This document shows, in pieces, positions 1 through 7,733 of a DNA stretch of 34,713 nt; position 1 is the first letter of the stretch; every line of letters begins with the position of its first letter. Under the pieces are notes generated by a model. It ran no database searches and was not told where the DNA came from. It saw only the letters and a program-made list of their open reading frames with translations. The position numbers and the translations under genes were made by a program. This DNA is from an uncultured Prevotellaceae bacterium (GTDB taxonomy: Bacteria > Bacteroidota > Bacteroidia > Bacteroidales > Muribaculaceae): the NCBI GenBank assembly GCA_900541935.1, contig UQLZ01000019.1, positions 1 to 34,713 of the forward strand. Direction: 5' to 3'.

Positions 1-21
1 GTTTGTATAATACATGAACAA

Positions 22-58
22 AAAGAAGGTGCATCGCGCATTACGACACACCCTCTTT
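22..58 (-). terminator. Rho-independent terminator of tig
   Basis: Read on the minus strand, positions 58-49 and 31-22 form a 10-bp stem (AAAGAGGGTG with CACCTTCTTT, one G-U pair) followed by a short T run. It begins 17 nt after the tig stop codon. Confidence 0.7.
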
Positions 59-74
59 ATAGGAAATGTTATTC

Positions 75-1421
75 TTATTTGAACAATTCGTTGAATTGGT
101 CAACAGAAACAGTCTTTTCTTCAAGGTTAACTGCTTCCTTGATAGCGTTGAACAACTTGTCATCAACAGCCTTGTCGATAAGGCGGCGACGGTATTCTTC
201 GTTCTTTAGGAAGTCTTCAGCATATTTTTCGATGTATTCTTCAGGAACGTTTGTCATACCGTATTGTGCGAATTGTTGAGCAGCAAGAACTTTTGCTTCT
301 CTTTCGAGGTCTTCTTTCTCAACTTTCAAGCCGAAGTTAGCAACAGCCTTTTCCTTAACCAATTGCCATTGAGCAGCAGGAAGCATTTTGTCGTATTCTT
401 CGTTGATGTTCTCTTCGGTCATCTTTTCGTTAGTCTTAACAAGCCATTTTTTCAAGAATTCAGCAGGCAACTCTAAAGCACCAACCTTTTCAGAAATTAC
501 CTTTTCAGCGTCGATAGTGAAACGGTAGTTGCTGTCTAATTTGAGTTGGTTAGCAATCATCTCGCGAAGAGCGTTGTTGTATTCTTCTTCGTTGTGAACT
601 TTATCTTTGCCAAAAACTTGGTCAAAGTATTCCTGATTTTTTTCAGCCAATTTGAGGACTATGATTTCCTTGATTTCGAATTGGAAGTCAGAGGCAACGC
701 CTTCAGCAGCTTCCTTATCGATATTAAGCATAGAAGCAACTTCAGCAACGCTGTCCTTAGCAGCAGCCTTAGGGTTGAAAACAACCTTATCACCAACTTT
801 CTTGCCTAAGAATTTAGCGGCTTCGTCAGTAGTTGAAAGGTATTCCATAGAAACGATAGTTGATTCAGTGTAGATACCGCCTTCTTTAACAGCACCGTCA
901 GCCAATTCAACAACAGAACCCTTAACCAAAGCAGTAGCATCTACTTCTTCGCCCTTTTCTTGAGAACCGAAGCGGCGTTGGAATGCTTCGTCTTGACGAG
1001 CAAGCATTTCGTCATTTACTTCGATAGTGTAGTAAGGAATAGTCATATCCTTATCAATCTTAACTTCAAATTCAGGAGCGAAGCCTACTTCGAAACTGAA
1101 AGTGTATTCCTTTGCAGAGAAGTCAACTTCTTGTGATTCGTTAGCAGATAGTGGTTCGCCAAGAATTTGCAATTTGTTGTCTTCGATATATTTGAATAAC
1201 GCGTTAACAGTTTCGCGGTTGATAACGTCAGCAAGAACTTCCTTGCCGAATTTCTTTCTAAGGATTCCTTCTGGAACTTTACCAGCACGGAAACCGTCGA
1301 TATGATGTTTTTGACCAATAGCCTTTAGGTCTTTTTTAACTTTGTCTTGGTAATCTGTTTCTACAAGCGACACTGTGATAATACCACTCACATTGCCGGT
1401 TTTCTCCATTGTTACGTTCAT
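75..1421 (-). CDS. tig: Trigger factor (ribosome-associated chaperone)
   Basis: Trigger factor binds the ribosome near the exit tunnel and shields nascent chains. The 448-aa length is normal for the family. The N-terminal ribosome-binding domain carries the signature loop GFRAGKVP at residues 43-50. A central region (about 150-250) corresponds to the FKBP-like PPIase domain, which I cannot show to be catalytically intact. The rest is the long helical C-terminal chaperone domain. The start at MNVTMEK matches the MNV start usual in Bacteroidales homologues; a second ATG four codons later is less likely. The gene is monocistronic, with its own promoter (1477-1508) and terminator (22-58). It is read divergently from the nucleoside phosphorylase gene. 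Codon choice is biased, as in the other highly expressed genes here (rpsA, tpiA). Identity is secure. Confidence 0.97.
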   Translation of the reverse strand: MNVTMEKTGNVSGIITVSLVETDYQDKVKKDLKAIGQKHHIDGFRAGKVPEGILRKKFGKEVLADVINRETVNALFKYIEDNKLQILGEPLSANESQEVDFSAKEYTFSFEVGFAPEFEVKIDKDMTIPYYTIEVNDEMLARQDEAFQRRFGSQEKGEEVDATALVKGSVVELADGAVKEGGIYTESTIVSMEYLSTTDEAAKFLGKKVGDKVVFNPKAAAKDSVAEVASMLNIDKEAAEGVASDFQFEIKEIIVLKLAEKNQEYFDQVFGKDKVHNEEEYNNALREMIANQLKLDSNYRFTIDAEKVISEKVGALELPAEFLKKWLVKTNEKMTEENINEEYDKMLPAAQWQLVKEKAVANFGLKVEKEDLEREAKVLAAQQFAQYGMTNVPEEYIEKYAEDFLKNEEYRRRLIDKAVDDKLFNAIKEAVNLEEKTVSVDQFNELFK

Positions 1422-1476
1422 AAATCGTACTTTTGTATTTAATTACTAATTACTTATTCTATTTCTTTTCGAACTG

Positions 1477-1508
1477 CAAAATTACATTTATTTAAAAGTA
1501 TTAGCAAA
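1477..1508 (-). promoter_or_regulatory. Promoter of tig
   Basis: On the minus strand a -33 TTTG box (1508-1505) is followed after exactly 20 nt by the -7 box TAATTTTG (1484-1477), a full match to the Bacteroidota consensus. The predicted leader is about 50 nt. Confidence 0.8.
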
Positions 1509-1554
1509 TTTCGTGCCATCTTTTTGGCATTTCTGGCATTATTTTATGAATTAT

Positions 1555-1613
1555 TCTATTATGGGTGGTAATAATTTGGCTTTTATGTAATTTAAGACTT
1601 TTGTCATAATAGA
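1555..1613. repeat. 9-bp inverted repeat in divergent promoter region
   Basis: TCTATTATG at 1555-1563 is the exact reverse complement of CATAATAGA at 1605-1613, with a 41-nt spacer. It sits midway between the two divergent promoters. It could be an operator with two half-sites or chance in AT-rich DNA. Confidence 0.35.
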
Positions 1614-1693
1614 TAACCAGAAATGGTCTCAAATTCTAAAAAGAACTTTTTTTGACCAAATCAGCCGATTTTTTTTAAGTTTTTACAAAAGAT

Positions 1694-1724
1694 TTTGCTT
1701 GTATGAAAAATTATCGTACTTTAG
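1694..1724 (+). promoter_or_regulatory. Promoter of nucleoside phosphorylase operon
   Basis: TTTG at 1694-1697, a 19-nt spacer, then TACTTTAG at 1717-1724 (one mismatch to TAnnTTTG). The leader to the ATG at 1747 is short. Confidence 0.55.
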
Positions 1725-1746
1725 TGGTTCATAATTTTTCAACACT

Positions 1747-2619
1747 ATGGAAAGACAGATAGCACCATCAGAACTGATCATTAATTCCGACGGTTCTGTA
1801 TTTCATCTACACGTTAAGCCGGAGATGCTGACTGATAATATTATTTTAGTGGGCGACCCTGGTAGAGTTAACCTTGTTGCATCGTTTTTCGATGAAGTTA
1901 CTGCAGAGGTGTCAAGCCGTGAGTTTCATACAATCTGTGGTATGTATAAAGGCAAACCAATTATGTGTGTATCGCATGGTATTGGCCCTGATAATATCGA
2001 TATTGTTGTCAATGAATTGGATGCGTTGGCAAATATAGATTTTAATACTCGCACTATTAAGAAAGATTTCCGTCAGTTGACGATGGTTAGAATTGGCACC
2101 TCTGGCTCTATTCAGGAAGATATCCCTGTAGGAAGTATGGTAATGTCACGCCGCTCTCTTGGTATCGACGGTGCGTTCCATTTCTACAAAAATTCAGAAA
2201 CTGTTAGGGATATTGCAATGGAAGATGCTTTTATAGAGCAATGCAACTGGCATAAAATTTGGAATCATCCTTATATTGTTGAGGCTGATGAGGAACTTTG
2301 TGAAAGACTGAAGACTCCGGAGATGTTTAGCGGTATAACTATTACTGCCGGCGGTTTCTATGGCCCGCAGGGTCGTGAGTTGAGATTGCAGATTGCCGAT
2401 GAAACTTTCAAGGAAGTTTTGCATAAGTTTAATTATAATGGGCATCGCATAACAAACTTTGAAATGGAAAGTGCAATGGTTGCTGGTTTGGCTAAGTTGA
2501 TGGGCCATAAAGCGGTTACAATTTGCTCAATCATTGCTGGAAGAATGACAAACAAGGCTAATACGAACTATAAGGGTTCAATTGAGGACCTCATTAAAAT
2601 TGTTCTTGAAAAGTTGTAG
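1747..2619 (+). CDS. Nucleoside phosphorylase (uridine phosphorylase-like, PNP/UDP family)
   Basis: Cytoplasmic enzyme of nucleoside salvage: phosphate plus nucleoside gives free base and (deoxy)ribose-1-phosphate. The 290-aa protein shows the family landmarks: the GDPGR phosphate loop at residues 36-40, MVRIGTSGSIQ at 113-123, and NFEMESAM at 237-244, whose EMES segment binds the ribose. The NFEMES form resembles uridine phosphorylase more than purine nucleoside phosphorylase, but the exact base preference cannot be fixed from sequence alone, so no symbol is given. It has its own promoter and is followed after 23 nt by a small gene, probably co-transcribed. Confidence 0.93.
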   Translation: MERQIAPSELIINSDGSVFHLHVKPEMLTDNIILVGDPGRVNLVASFFDEVTAEVSSREFHTICGMYKGKPIMCVSHGIGPDNIDIVVNELDALANIDFNTRTIKKDFRQLTMVRIGTSGSIQEDIPVGSMVMSRRSLGIDGAFHFYKNSETVRDIAMEDAFIEQCNWHKIWNHPYIVEADEELCERLKTPEMFSGITITAGGFYGPQGRELRLQIADETFKEVLHKFNYNGHRITNFEMESAMVAGLAKLMGHKAVTICSIIAGRMTNKANTNYKGSIEDLIKIVLEKL

Positions 2620-2642
2620 TTAATATTTTAAATTTAATTGAT

Positions 2643-3011
2643 ATGGCAAACAAGCGTGATTTAAAAAAGTATTTGCATGCAATGACTGAAGATCTTGCTG
2701 CTGAAACAGTGTTTATCCAGCATTTTTATGATGGCATTGATTCTGAGAAGGTAGATGCAATTCTGGATAAAATTTTAGCGTTGCAGTTGAAGTCTTTAGC
2801 AGAAGTTACTGTTTCATTTGACAAGACTTTGAAGACTTCTTTCAATGGTAATTTGAGCGAGTATAGAAAGGAAAAATACAAATACTATAGAAATTGCTAT
2901 TCTGTTCTGCTCTCTGAATTTGAAGAAGGCGTTGGTGAGATTCTTAAAGAAATGAATGGTTTGCTTTCAAAGGAGCAACTTGAAGAAAATAAGAAGTTGG
3001 CTAATGCTTAA
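2643..3011 (+). CDS. Conserved Bacteroidales protein of unknown function (122 aa)
   Basis: Small, soluble, mostly helical and charged protein with no signal peptide or membrane segment. Its start (MANKRDLKKYLHAMTEDLAAE) resembles a short uncharacterised family I recall in Bacteroides, with a basic N-terminus followed by an acidic amphipathic helix. The C-terminal third is very rich in Glu, Lys and Leu. It lies 23 nt after the nucleoside phosphorylase gene and ends at a strong terminator, so the two form a bicistronic unit. I do not recognise a domain or function. Confidence 0.85.
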   Translation: MANKRDLKKYLHAMTEDLAAETVFIQHFYDGIDSEKVDAILDKILALQLKSLAEVTVSFDKTLKTSFNGNLSEYRKEKYKYYRNCYSVLLSEFEEGVGEILKEMNGLLSKEQLEENKKLANA

Positions 3012-3031
3012 TTAGCTGAATCTAATTTATA

Positions 3032-3066
3032 GGCTGCGCTTAATTGTTAAGTGCAGTCTTTTTTTA
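3032..3066 (+). terminator. Rho-independent terminator after the 122-aa gene
   Basis: A 10-bp stem, GGCTGCGCTT (3032-3041) with AAGTGCAGTC (3049-3058) including two G-U pairs, has a 7-nt loop and is followed by seven T residues. Confidence 0.88.
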
Positions 3067-3194
3067 TTATTAATTTCATAAATATCCCATATAGGACAAT
3101 GATTCGAACGAAAAGAATGATTTGTTACTGCTTTTTGTAAAACAATATAACAATAAATGTTGTTATGCAAGGACAAACTCAAAATTATAAAGAA

Positions 3195-3725
3195 ATGAAA
3201 ATTACAAAAAAGATTGCAGCCGTTTTGGCTTCATTGTTTTTAGTACCATCTGTGTCTGCAGTTGCTGCTGGTTTTGATACTGGTTATAGAGGATTTGTTG
3301 ACCTTGGTTATACTGTGGGTGTTGGCGATTATAGTGATGGCCGTTTTGAAATGACAACAACTCATGGATATCAGGCTTTGCCATGGCTTTTTGTCGGTGG
3401 CGGTTTTGGTGTAAACGCGTGGGGAGACGGCTTTGTATCAGTTCCTATCTTTGCAGATGCACGATTTGATATCTGTAAGGGAGTGTTTACAAATAGCCGC
3501 TTGAATCCGTTTGTTGACGTTAAAATCGGTGGTTCTGCCGGTGACGCTCAAGGTTTCTATTTCCATCCTTCAGTAGGTTTGAGATTTGCCGCTCTTGACA
3601 AACTTGGCGTATCTTTTGCTATTGGTTATACATTAAATAATGTTGAAGTCGCTGACTTTGGTCCGTGGGGTTCTATTCACGAAAACTTTGGCGGTATCAG
3701 CTTCAAGTTAGGTGTTGACTTTTAG
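3195..3725 (+). CDS. Outer-membrane beta-barrel protein, paralogue 1
   Basis: A 176-aa secreted protein. The start is set at 3195, where the reading MKITKKIAAVLASLF gives a clean Sec signal peptide (about 22-24 residues, ending SAVAA). An in-frame ATG ten codons earlier (3165) would put polar residues ahead of it. The mature part is Gly-rich with alternating aromatic/polar residues (YRGFVDLGYTVGVGDY, GYQALPWLFVGGG, GFYFHPSVGLRF) and ends in phenylalanine, as outer-membrane barrels do. It is short, suggesting about eight strands. The next gene is a clear paralogue. I found no good promoter match upstream, but a terminator lies directly behind it. The specific role is unknown. Confidence 0.85.
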   Translation: MKITKKIAAVLASLFLVPSVSAVAAGFDTGYRGFVDLGYTVGVGDYSDGRFEMTTTHGYQALPWLFVGGGFGVNAWGDGFVSVPIFADARFDICKGVFTNSRLNPFVDVKIGGSAGDAQGFYFHPSVGLRFAALDKLGVSFAIGYTLNNVEVADFGPWGSIHENFGGISFKLGVDF

Positions 3726-3750
3726 TTAATAAATTTTATAGTCATTTAAG

Positions 3751-3776
3751 GTGAGTCGTAAGGCTCACTTTTTTTT
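3751..3776 (+). terminator. Rho-independent terminator between the two barrel genes
   Basis: A 7-bp stem, GTGAGTC (3751-3757) with GGCTCAC (3762-3768), has a GTAA loop and is followed by eight T residues. Confidence 0.85.
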
Positions 3777-3796
3777 GTGATAACTCTGATAGATTT

Positions 3797-3827
3797 TTTG
3801 ATTTTTAGTTTTTGGCTGTTATATTTG
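3797..3827 (+). promoter_or_regulatory. Promoter of second barrel gene
   Basis: TTTG at 3797-3800, a 19-nt spacer, then a perfect -7 box TATATTTG at 3820-3827. The leader to the ATG at 3853 is short. Confidence 0.8.
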
Positions 3828-3852
3828 TAATTATTAATAAAATTACAATACT

Positions 3853-4368
3853 ATGGAAAAATTTAAAAAATTACTAATTGTTGCAGTATTGATTTTGTCA
3901 TTCTTGCCAATGTCAGGACAAGGTATTTCAAAAGGTTATCGAGGATTTGTTGATGTTGGTTACACGATTGGAGTGGGAGATTTTGATAACGGTCGTTTTG
4001 AAATTACAACAACTCACGGATATCAAGCATTGCCTTGGCTTTTTGTTGGTGGTGGTATTGGTATTAATAGATGGAGTGGTAATTTGGATGCAACTTCAAC
4101 GCCACTGTTTGGAGTGATAAGATTTGACGTGCCTTTTGGTGGCAAGTTAAGCCCTTTTGTTGATTTCAAGATTGGTGGAAATTTGGGGGATATGAGAGGT
4201 TTCTATTTCCATCCGTCGTTAGGAGGTCGCTTTTCGCTAAATGAAAAGTGCGGTCTGTCACTTGCTGTTGGTTATACTTTGCAAAAGGCTCGAGTTTATT
4301 GGCGAGATATTGAGTGGACCATAGAAAACTTTGGTGGAGTTAGCATTAAGGCAGGTTTGGATTTTTAA
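3853..4368 (+). CDS. Outer-membrane beta-barrel protein, paralogue 2
   Basis: A 171-aa protein with a signal peptide (residues 1 to about 22, ending MSGQG) and a mature domain that aligns end to end with the preceding protein. Shared blocks include KGYRGFVDVGYT, GRFEITTTHGYQALPWLFVGGG, SPFVDFKIGG, GFYFHPSLGGRF and NFGGVSIKAGLDF. The two arose by tandem duplication and have diverged most in the segment around residues 68-85, probably a surface loop. It ends in phenylalanine, as outer-membrane barrels do. It has its own promoter and terminator, so the two copies can be expressed independently. Function is unknown. Confidence 0.85.
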   Translation: MEKFKKLLIVAVLILSFLPMSGQGISKGYRGFVDVGYTIGVGDFDNGRFEITTTHGYQALPWLFVGGGIGINRWSGNLDATSTPLFGVIRFDVPFGGKLSPFVDFKIGGNLGDMRGFYFHPSLGGRFSLNEKCGLSLAVGYTLQKARVYWRDIEWTIENFGGVSIKAGLDF

Positions 4369-4387
4369 AATATTCGTATCTATAAGA

Positions 4388-4426
4388 AAAAAAGAGAATG
4401 AATCATTTTGAAACATTCTCTTTTTT
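4388..4426. terminator. Bidirectional terminator between barrel gene and tRNA-Gln
   Basis: A 13-bp perfect stem, AAAAAAGAGAATG (4388-4400) with CATTCTCTTTTTT (4414-4426). A runs on one side and T runs on the other let it serve both the plus-strand barrel gene and the minus-strand tRNA-Gln. Confidence 0.8.
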
Positions 4427-4427
4427 G

Positions 4428-4498
4428 TTGTCCAGGAAGGACTCGAACCCTCACAGGCGGAACCAGAATCCGAAGTGCTACCATTACACCACTGGACA
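4428..4498 (-). tRNA. tRNA-Gln (anticodon CTG)
   Basis: On the minus strand the acceptor TGTCCAG (4498-4492) pairs with CTGGACA (4435-4429). The anticodon loop TTCTGGT gives CTG, and the T loop GGTTCGAGTCC is standard. The discriminator base is A, and no CCA is encoded. A consensus promoter lies just upstream. Confidence 0.93.
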
Positions 4499-4515
4499 AT
4501 TCCTTATTTCAGATG

Positions 4516-4547
4516 CAAAGGTAGTGAGTAGTTTTCGTTTGTGCAAA
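4516..4547 (-). promoter_or_regulatory. Promoter of tRNA-Gln
   Basis: On the minus strand TTTG (4547-4544), a 20-nt spacer, then TACCTTTG (4523-4516). This is a full consensus match, placed so that transcription starts only a few bases before the tRNA. Confidence 0.82.
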
Positions 4548-4682
4548 TGTTTTCTATGATTTTTTATTGTAATTCGCCAAGTTTTGCATTATTTTATTGA
4601 TGCATAGTTTGTTATATAGGAGGCAAATGTTGTTCTATGACAGCTCTTATCATTTGTCTATCCTTTTAAGTTGTGTATCCTT

Positions 4683-4721
4683 AAAAAAATAAGGCGTACT
4701 GGAATTGTACGCCTTATTTTT
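4683..4721 (-). terminator. Terminator of the TPR-protein operon
   Basis: A 15-bp perfect stem, AAAAATAAGGCGTAC (4685-4699) with its reverse complement (4707-4721), has a 7-nt loop and is followed by a T run on the minus strand. Confidence 0.88.
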
Positions 4722-4759
4722 CTACAATTATAAATATCTTATTTCATTGATTCAATGTA

Positions 4760-6421
4760 CTAGCGAAGAGCGTCATTGGTTGGGTCAAGTTCAAGATACT
4801 TTTGATAGTAAAGTTTAGCGTTTGCTTTATAAGCGTCAGCCTCTGGGTTATCCTTGCCTGTATTTGACATGTAGTAGTTTGCGTAGTACATATAGATTTC
4901 TTTGAGTGCTTCGTTTTTCTTTTCAGCCTCAAGTTCTGTGTTAGCGTTTATTATTTCTTCAGTTTTCTTGTAAGCGTCCATAGCAAGACCAGCCTTCATA
5001 TTTCTTCCTTCTTTTGCAACATATAGGCGAGCCTTTCTTTGAGCGATACGGTAATCATCTGGAACCAAAGCCAATACTTCATCGATTACTGTAAGACCTT
5101 TGTTAAGTGCAGCTTCTTTTTCTTCTTCAGTTAAAGCTGTTGCAATGATATTGATGTACTTGCTTGCAAGAACGTATTTGTCGTTAGTTGAAGGATCTCC
5201 TTTGTCAACGAATTTCTGATAGCATTCAGCAGATTTAACGAAGTATTTTGCACGTTTAACAGAATCTGTTTCTTCGATACCTGCAGATTGATATGCACTA
5301 CTCAAATCCTTAAGAGTTTCAAGTTTGTCCGGGTTAACGTCAACAGCTTTTTGGAATGCGTCCAATGCTTCTTCCTGTTTGCCAAGTTTTTTTAGAACGT
5401 CACCGTAAGTAGTGTAGTCGTTTGCTGAGAATAGGTTGTTTTCTCCGGTTGAAGCGAAGAAAGGAGTTGCAAATTTTTCAGCGTCAGCCCATCTTTCCAA
5501 AGCGGCAGCGTTGATGAAGCGCATACGTTTCATTAGGAATGAAGAAGGGTTCTTTTGCAGTTGTTGTTCAGCACGAGCAAGTGATTCTTCGTACTTTTTG
5601 CCAAAGTAAAGAAGAACTGCGTATCTTTCTTCGTCAGAAGCAAAGTGGTTAGGATTTTCAACCACTTTCTTGTACTCGTCAGCAGCTAAAGTCCATTGGT
5701 CGTTTTCGTAAAGTTTTTCAGCCAATTCGCGTTGAGCAAGAAGAGAGTTTGGCTTTTGGGAAACAATTTCTCTCAATTTATCAATAGAAGCACTTGGATT
5801 GATGCGGAAGTAAGTGTTTGCGTATTTTACGTAAGCGATAGTTCTTCCGCTGTCAAACATTGTAGCCATTTCGTAGTAACCAGCAGAGTCTCCGTAGTTT
5901 TGTTGGTCAGCGTAAACATCACCTTCAAACACGTAGATTGAAGCATCTTTCTTATTTGCTTTCTTTGCTTTTTTTACGAACTCGTTCCATTCCTTGTTGA
6001 ATTTAACTTTGTCTGTTTTGTAGTAAGCACGAGCGATTTCGATTTTAACGGCGGCGTCTTTTTTATCTATTTTTTCTGCTTCTTTAAAGAGGTCTTCAGC
6101 AGCAGAAGTGTTGTTGGATTGAAGAGCGAGCACGCCTTTACCTACATAGTTGTATGCGTATTCTGCGTTAGCGGCAATACCTTTGTTGAACCATTCTTCA
6201 GCGGCAGCCTTGTCTCCTTTCTCAAGAGCAATACATCCAAGGTAGTAATATGCTTCAGCCTTGTTCGTTTCAGCGTCGTTAAGTGTTTTGTTAAGAACTA
6301 TTTCAGCATTTTTTGCCTGGCCAACTTGATAGTATTCAACACCATCGATGTAGCCGTCTGCAAAAGCAGCGAAAGCACCGCTGCCCAAAAGTGCCAATGC
6401 CAATAAAAATTTAGATTTCAT
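4760..6421 (-). CDS. Periplasmic tetratricopeptide-repeat protein
   Basis: A 553-aa exported protein: signal peptide at residues 1-21 (MKSKFLLALALLGSGAFAAFA), then TPR helices nearly to the end. Recognisable repeats include those at about 54-90, 90-125, 340-375 (GDVLKKLGKQEEALDAFQKAVDVNP) and the C-terminal KLYYQKYLELDP. TPR arrays bind protein partners. It is the last gene of a three-gene minus-strand operon, 27 nt after the PstS-like lipoprotein gene. In many Bacteroidales, as I recall, a TPR gene and a PstS-like gene follow exbB/exbD/tonB genes, so a link to TonB-type energy transduction is possible but is inference here. Confidence 0.88.
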   Translation of the reverse strand: MKSKFLLALALLGSGAFAAFADGYIDGVEYYQVGQAKNAEIVLNKTLNDAETNKAEAYYYLGCIALEKGDKAAAEEWFNKGIAANAEYAYNYVGKGVLALQSNNTSAAEDLFKEAEKIDKKDAAVKIEIARAYYKTDKVKFNKEWNEFVKKAKKANKKDASIYVFEGDVYADQQNYGDSAGYYEMATMFDSGRTIAYVKYANTYFRINPSASIDKLREIVSQKPNSLLAQRELAEKLYENDQWTLAADEYKKVVENPNHFASDEERYAVLLYFGKKYEESLARAEQQLQKNPSSFLMKRMRFINAAALERWADAEKFATPFFASTGENNLFSANDYTTYGDVLKKLGKQEEALDAFQKAVDVNPDKLETLKDLSSAYQSAGIEETDSVKRAKYFVKSAECYQKFVDKGDPSTNDKYVLASKYINIIATALTEEEKEAALNKGLTVIDEVLALVPDDYRIAQRKARLYVAKEGRNMKAGLAMDAYKKTEEIINANTELEAEKKNEALKEIYMYYANYYMSNTGKDNPEADAYKANAKLYYQKYLELDPTNDALR

Positions 6422-6448
6422 TGTTTGATGATTTTTATTTGTTATTGA

Positions 6449-7447
6449 TTAATATAATTCTACTTTTCTCAAGGGAATGTTTGCCGGAAGTATGCCAGTA
6501 CCAAGAATTATCTTTTGGCTTACAAAACCGGTCAGGAATGTAAAGAATCCGTGAGACAAACTTCCACCAGGAGCGGTTGTAATTGCGTAAATACTTCTAT
6601 ATAGCGGGTATTCTCCGCTGTATATATAATATTGGTATGGTTTGTAAGCAATAGGATTGTCGTCTCTCCTTATTGAAATAACCTTTATGTCTTTAACTAT
6701 TTTGTTTTTTTCATCACTTGCAAGTTCTGTAACCTCTTCTTTGTTCAGTTCTTCAACGCGTTCCTTTATAGTCTGCTCATTGGTCGCTGTTCCGTCAAGG
6801 TCAGAGTTTAGCCATGTAACGCCGATAACACCAAGTGCGTTTTTGCGTTTTTTTACCGCTTCGAAAACCTCTTTGTTTGTTTTTTGGGCAAAAACGTTCT
6901 TACCGAAGTCTGCACCATTTGTAAGGGAATCTTTCATGTACTTGACAGTGCTTGAGCCTTGATTGTCGAAAACAATCATTATTTCTCCGGATTTGTTTGG
7001 TGAAATTTCGCCCCAGTCCTTGGTCTTTCCAAGCAGAATGTCACGCAGTTCGCTTTTCGACAATTCTTCGATAGGATTCGCATTATTTGCAATAATGGCA
7101 ATTGCGTCAACTGCAATTTTCTGGCTTTTAACATGTCGGTTGATGCTGTTGAGGTATTCAGTTGTTTCTTTTGAAAGTTCGTGTGATGTTACAATAAAGT
7201 TAGTTTTACCTTCAACGAGAGAATCAATGGCAGCATCTTCCGGGACATAGAAAGGAATAACGGAAGCCTTAGGATATGTAAATTCAAAAACATCAACTTC
7301 CTGCTCCATGATGTTTGCAAAACTTTCGTCGCACATTATGGAGGTCATTCCGCTTGTTGTTGAATCGGTGGGCTTGTGTCTGCTGCATGAAGCAAAAGCG
7401 ATTGAACAAGCCAAAACAAACAAAGTAAATTTTCCTATCCTTTTCAT
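6449..7447 (-). CDS. PstS-like phosphate-binding lipoprotein
   Basis: A 332-aa substrate-binding protein of the PstS/PBP-like fold. The start is placed at 7447 (MKRIGKFTLFVLACSIAFASC), giving a lipoprotein signal with lipobox ASC. The upstream ATG at 7471 would overlap the preceding gene and spoil the signal. Typical PstS features are VDAIAIIANNANP followed by LRDILLGKTKDWGEI, then DNQGSSTVKYMKD, and GVIGVTWL. No pstCAB transporter genes are nearby, so it may act as a periplasmic partner or sensor rather than in ABC uptake. It begins 10 nt after the small membrane-protein gene and is followed by the TPR gene. Family assignment is good; the ligand is not proven. Confidence 0.87.
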   Translation of the reverse strand: MKRIGKFTLFVLACSIAFASCSRHKPTDSTTSGMTSIMCDESFANIMEQEVDVFEFTYPKASVIPFYVPEDAAIDSLVEGKTNFIVTSHELSKETTEYLNSINRHVKSQKIAVDAIAIIANNANPIEELSKSELRDILLGKTKDWGEISPNKSGEIMIVFDNQGSSTVKYMKDSLTNGADFGKNVFAQKTNKEVFEAVKKRKNALGVIGVTWLNSDLDGTATNEQTIKERVEELNKEEVTELASDEKNKIVKDIKVISIRRDDNPIAYKPYQYYIYSGEYPLYRSIYAITTAPGGSLSHGFFTFLTGFVSQKIILGTGILPANIPLRKVELY

Positions 7448-7457
7448 ATTGTAAAAT

Positions 7458-7667
7458 TTAACGGTAGTCAAGACCTTTAATTTGCCTGTATCCCCTGTAT
7501 AGTCCGTATGCGATAAGCAGTCCTCCGATGGAGTAGTAAATTGCAGGGTTGCTCCACCCGAAGAAATTGAAAATCATCAGCAGACCCATTCCAAGGTAAA
7601 TGAATACCATCATTATGCCAAAAAGCACTCTGATAAGTTTATGCGGTTTCTTTTTTTCGTTATCCAT
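7458..7667 (-). CDS. Small two-helix inner-membrane protein
   Basis: A 69-aa protein with a basic N-terminus (MDNEKKKPHKLIRVLFG), two predicted membrane helices (about 14-32 and 38-54), and a conserved-looking basic tail, YGLYRGYRQIKGLDYR. An ATG at 7709 in the same frame would lie almost at the predicted transcription start, so 7667 is preferred. It is the first gene of the operon with the PstS-like and TPR genes. Similar small proteins with the YRxYRQxKG tail follow exbD genes in other Bacteroidales as far as I recall. Function is unknown. Confidence 0.8.
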   Translation of the reverse strand: MDNEKKKPHKLIRVLFGIMMVFIYLGMGLLMIFNFFGWSNPAIYYSIGGLLIAYGLYRGYRQIKGLDYR

Positions 7668-7725
7668 TTTAGTCAGGTTTTTAGTAAAAACGCGGTAATA
7701 ATGTACCATGTTACACTATTCGTGA

Positions 7726-7733
7726 CAAAAATA
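7726..7733 (-). promoter_or_regulatory. -7 box of the small-protein/PstS/TPR operon
   Basis: TATTTTTG on the minus strand (7733-7726) matches TAnnTTTG. No convincing -33 box is present at the usual distance; a GAAA (TTTC) lies at 7750-7753, with a spacing of only 16. The predicted leader to the ATG at 7667 is about 50 nt. Confidence 0.45.

Larger units (their letters stand above)
1422..1746. other. Divergent intergenic region tig / nucleoside phosphorylase
   Basis: This 325-bp gene-free stretch holds the tig promoter at its left end and the nucleoside phosphorylase promoter at its right end. Between them are two inverted repeats: TGCCA/TGGCA at 1514-1529, directly upstream of the tig -33 box, and a 9-bp pair TCTATTATG/CATAATAGA at 1555-1563 and 1605-1613. 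I see no coding sequence or recognisable RNA in it. Confidence 0.6.

Noticed and set aside
1513..1540. TTGGCATTTCTGGCATT considered as a sigma-54 promoter
   Set aside because: The -12 TTGC element and the spacing do not fit, and a consensus primary promoter is already present.
3165..3194. Upstream ATG as start of the first barrel protein
   Set aside because: It would put ten polar residues before an otherwise perfect signal peptide.
4627..4692. 21-codon ORF preceded by AGGAGG
   Set aside because: It ends inside the terminator stem of the opposite strand, and Bacteroidota do not rely on Shine-Dalgarno sites; no homology is recognisable.
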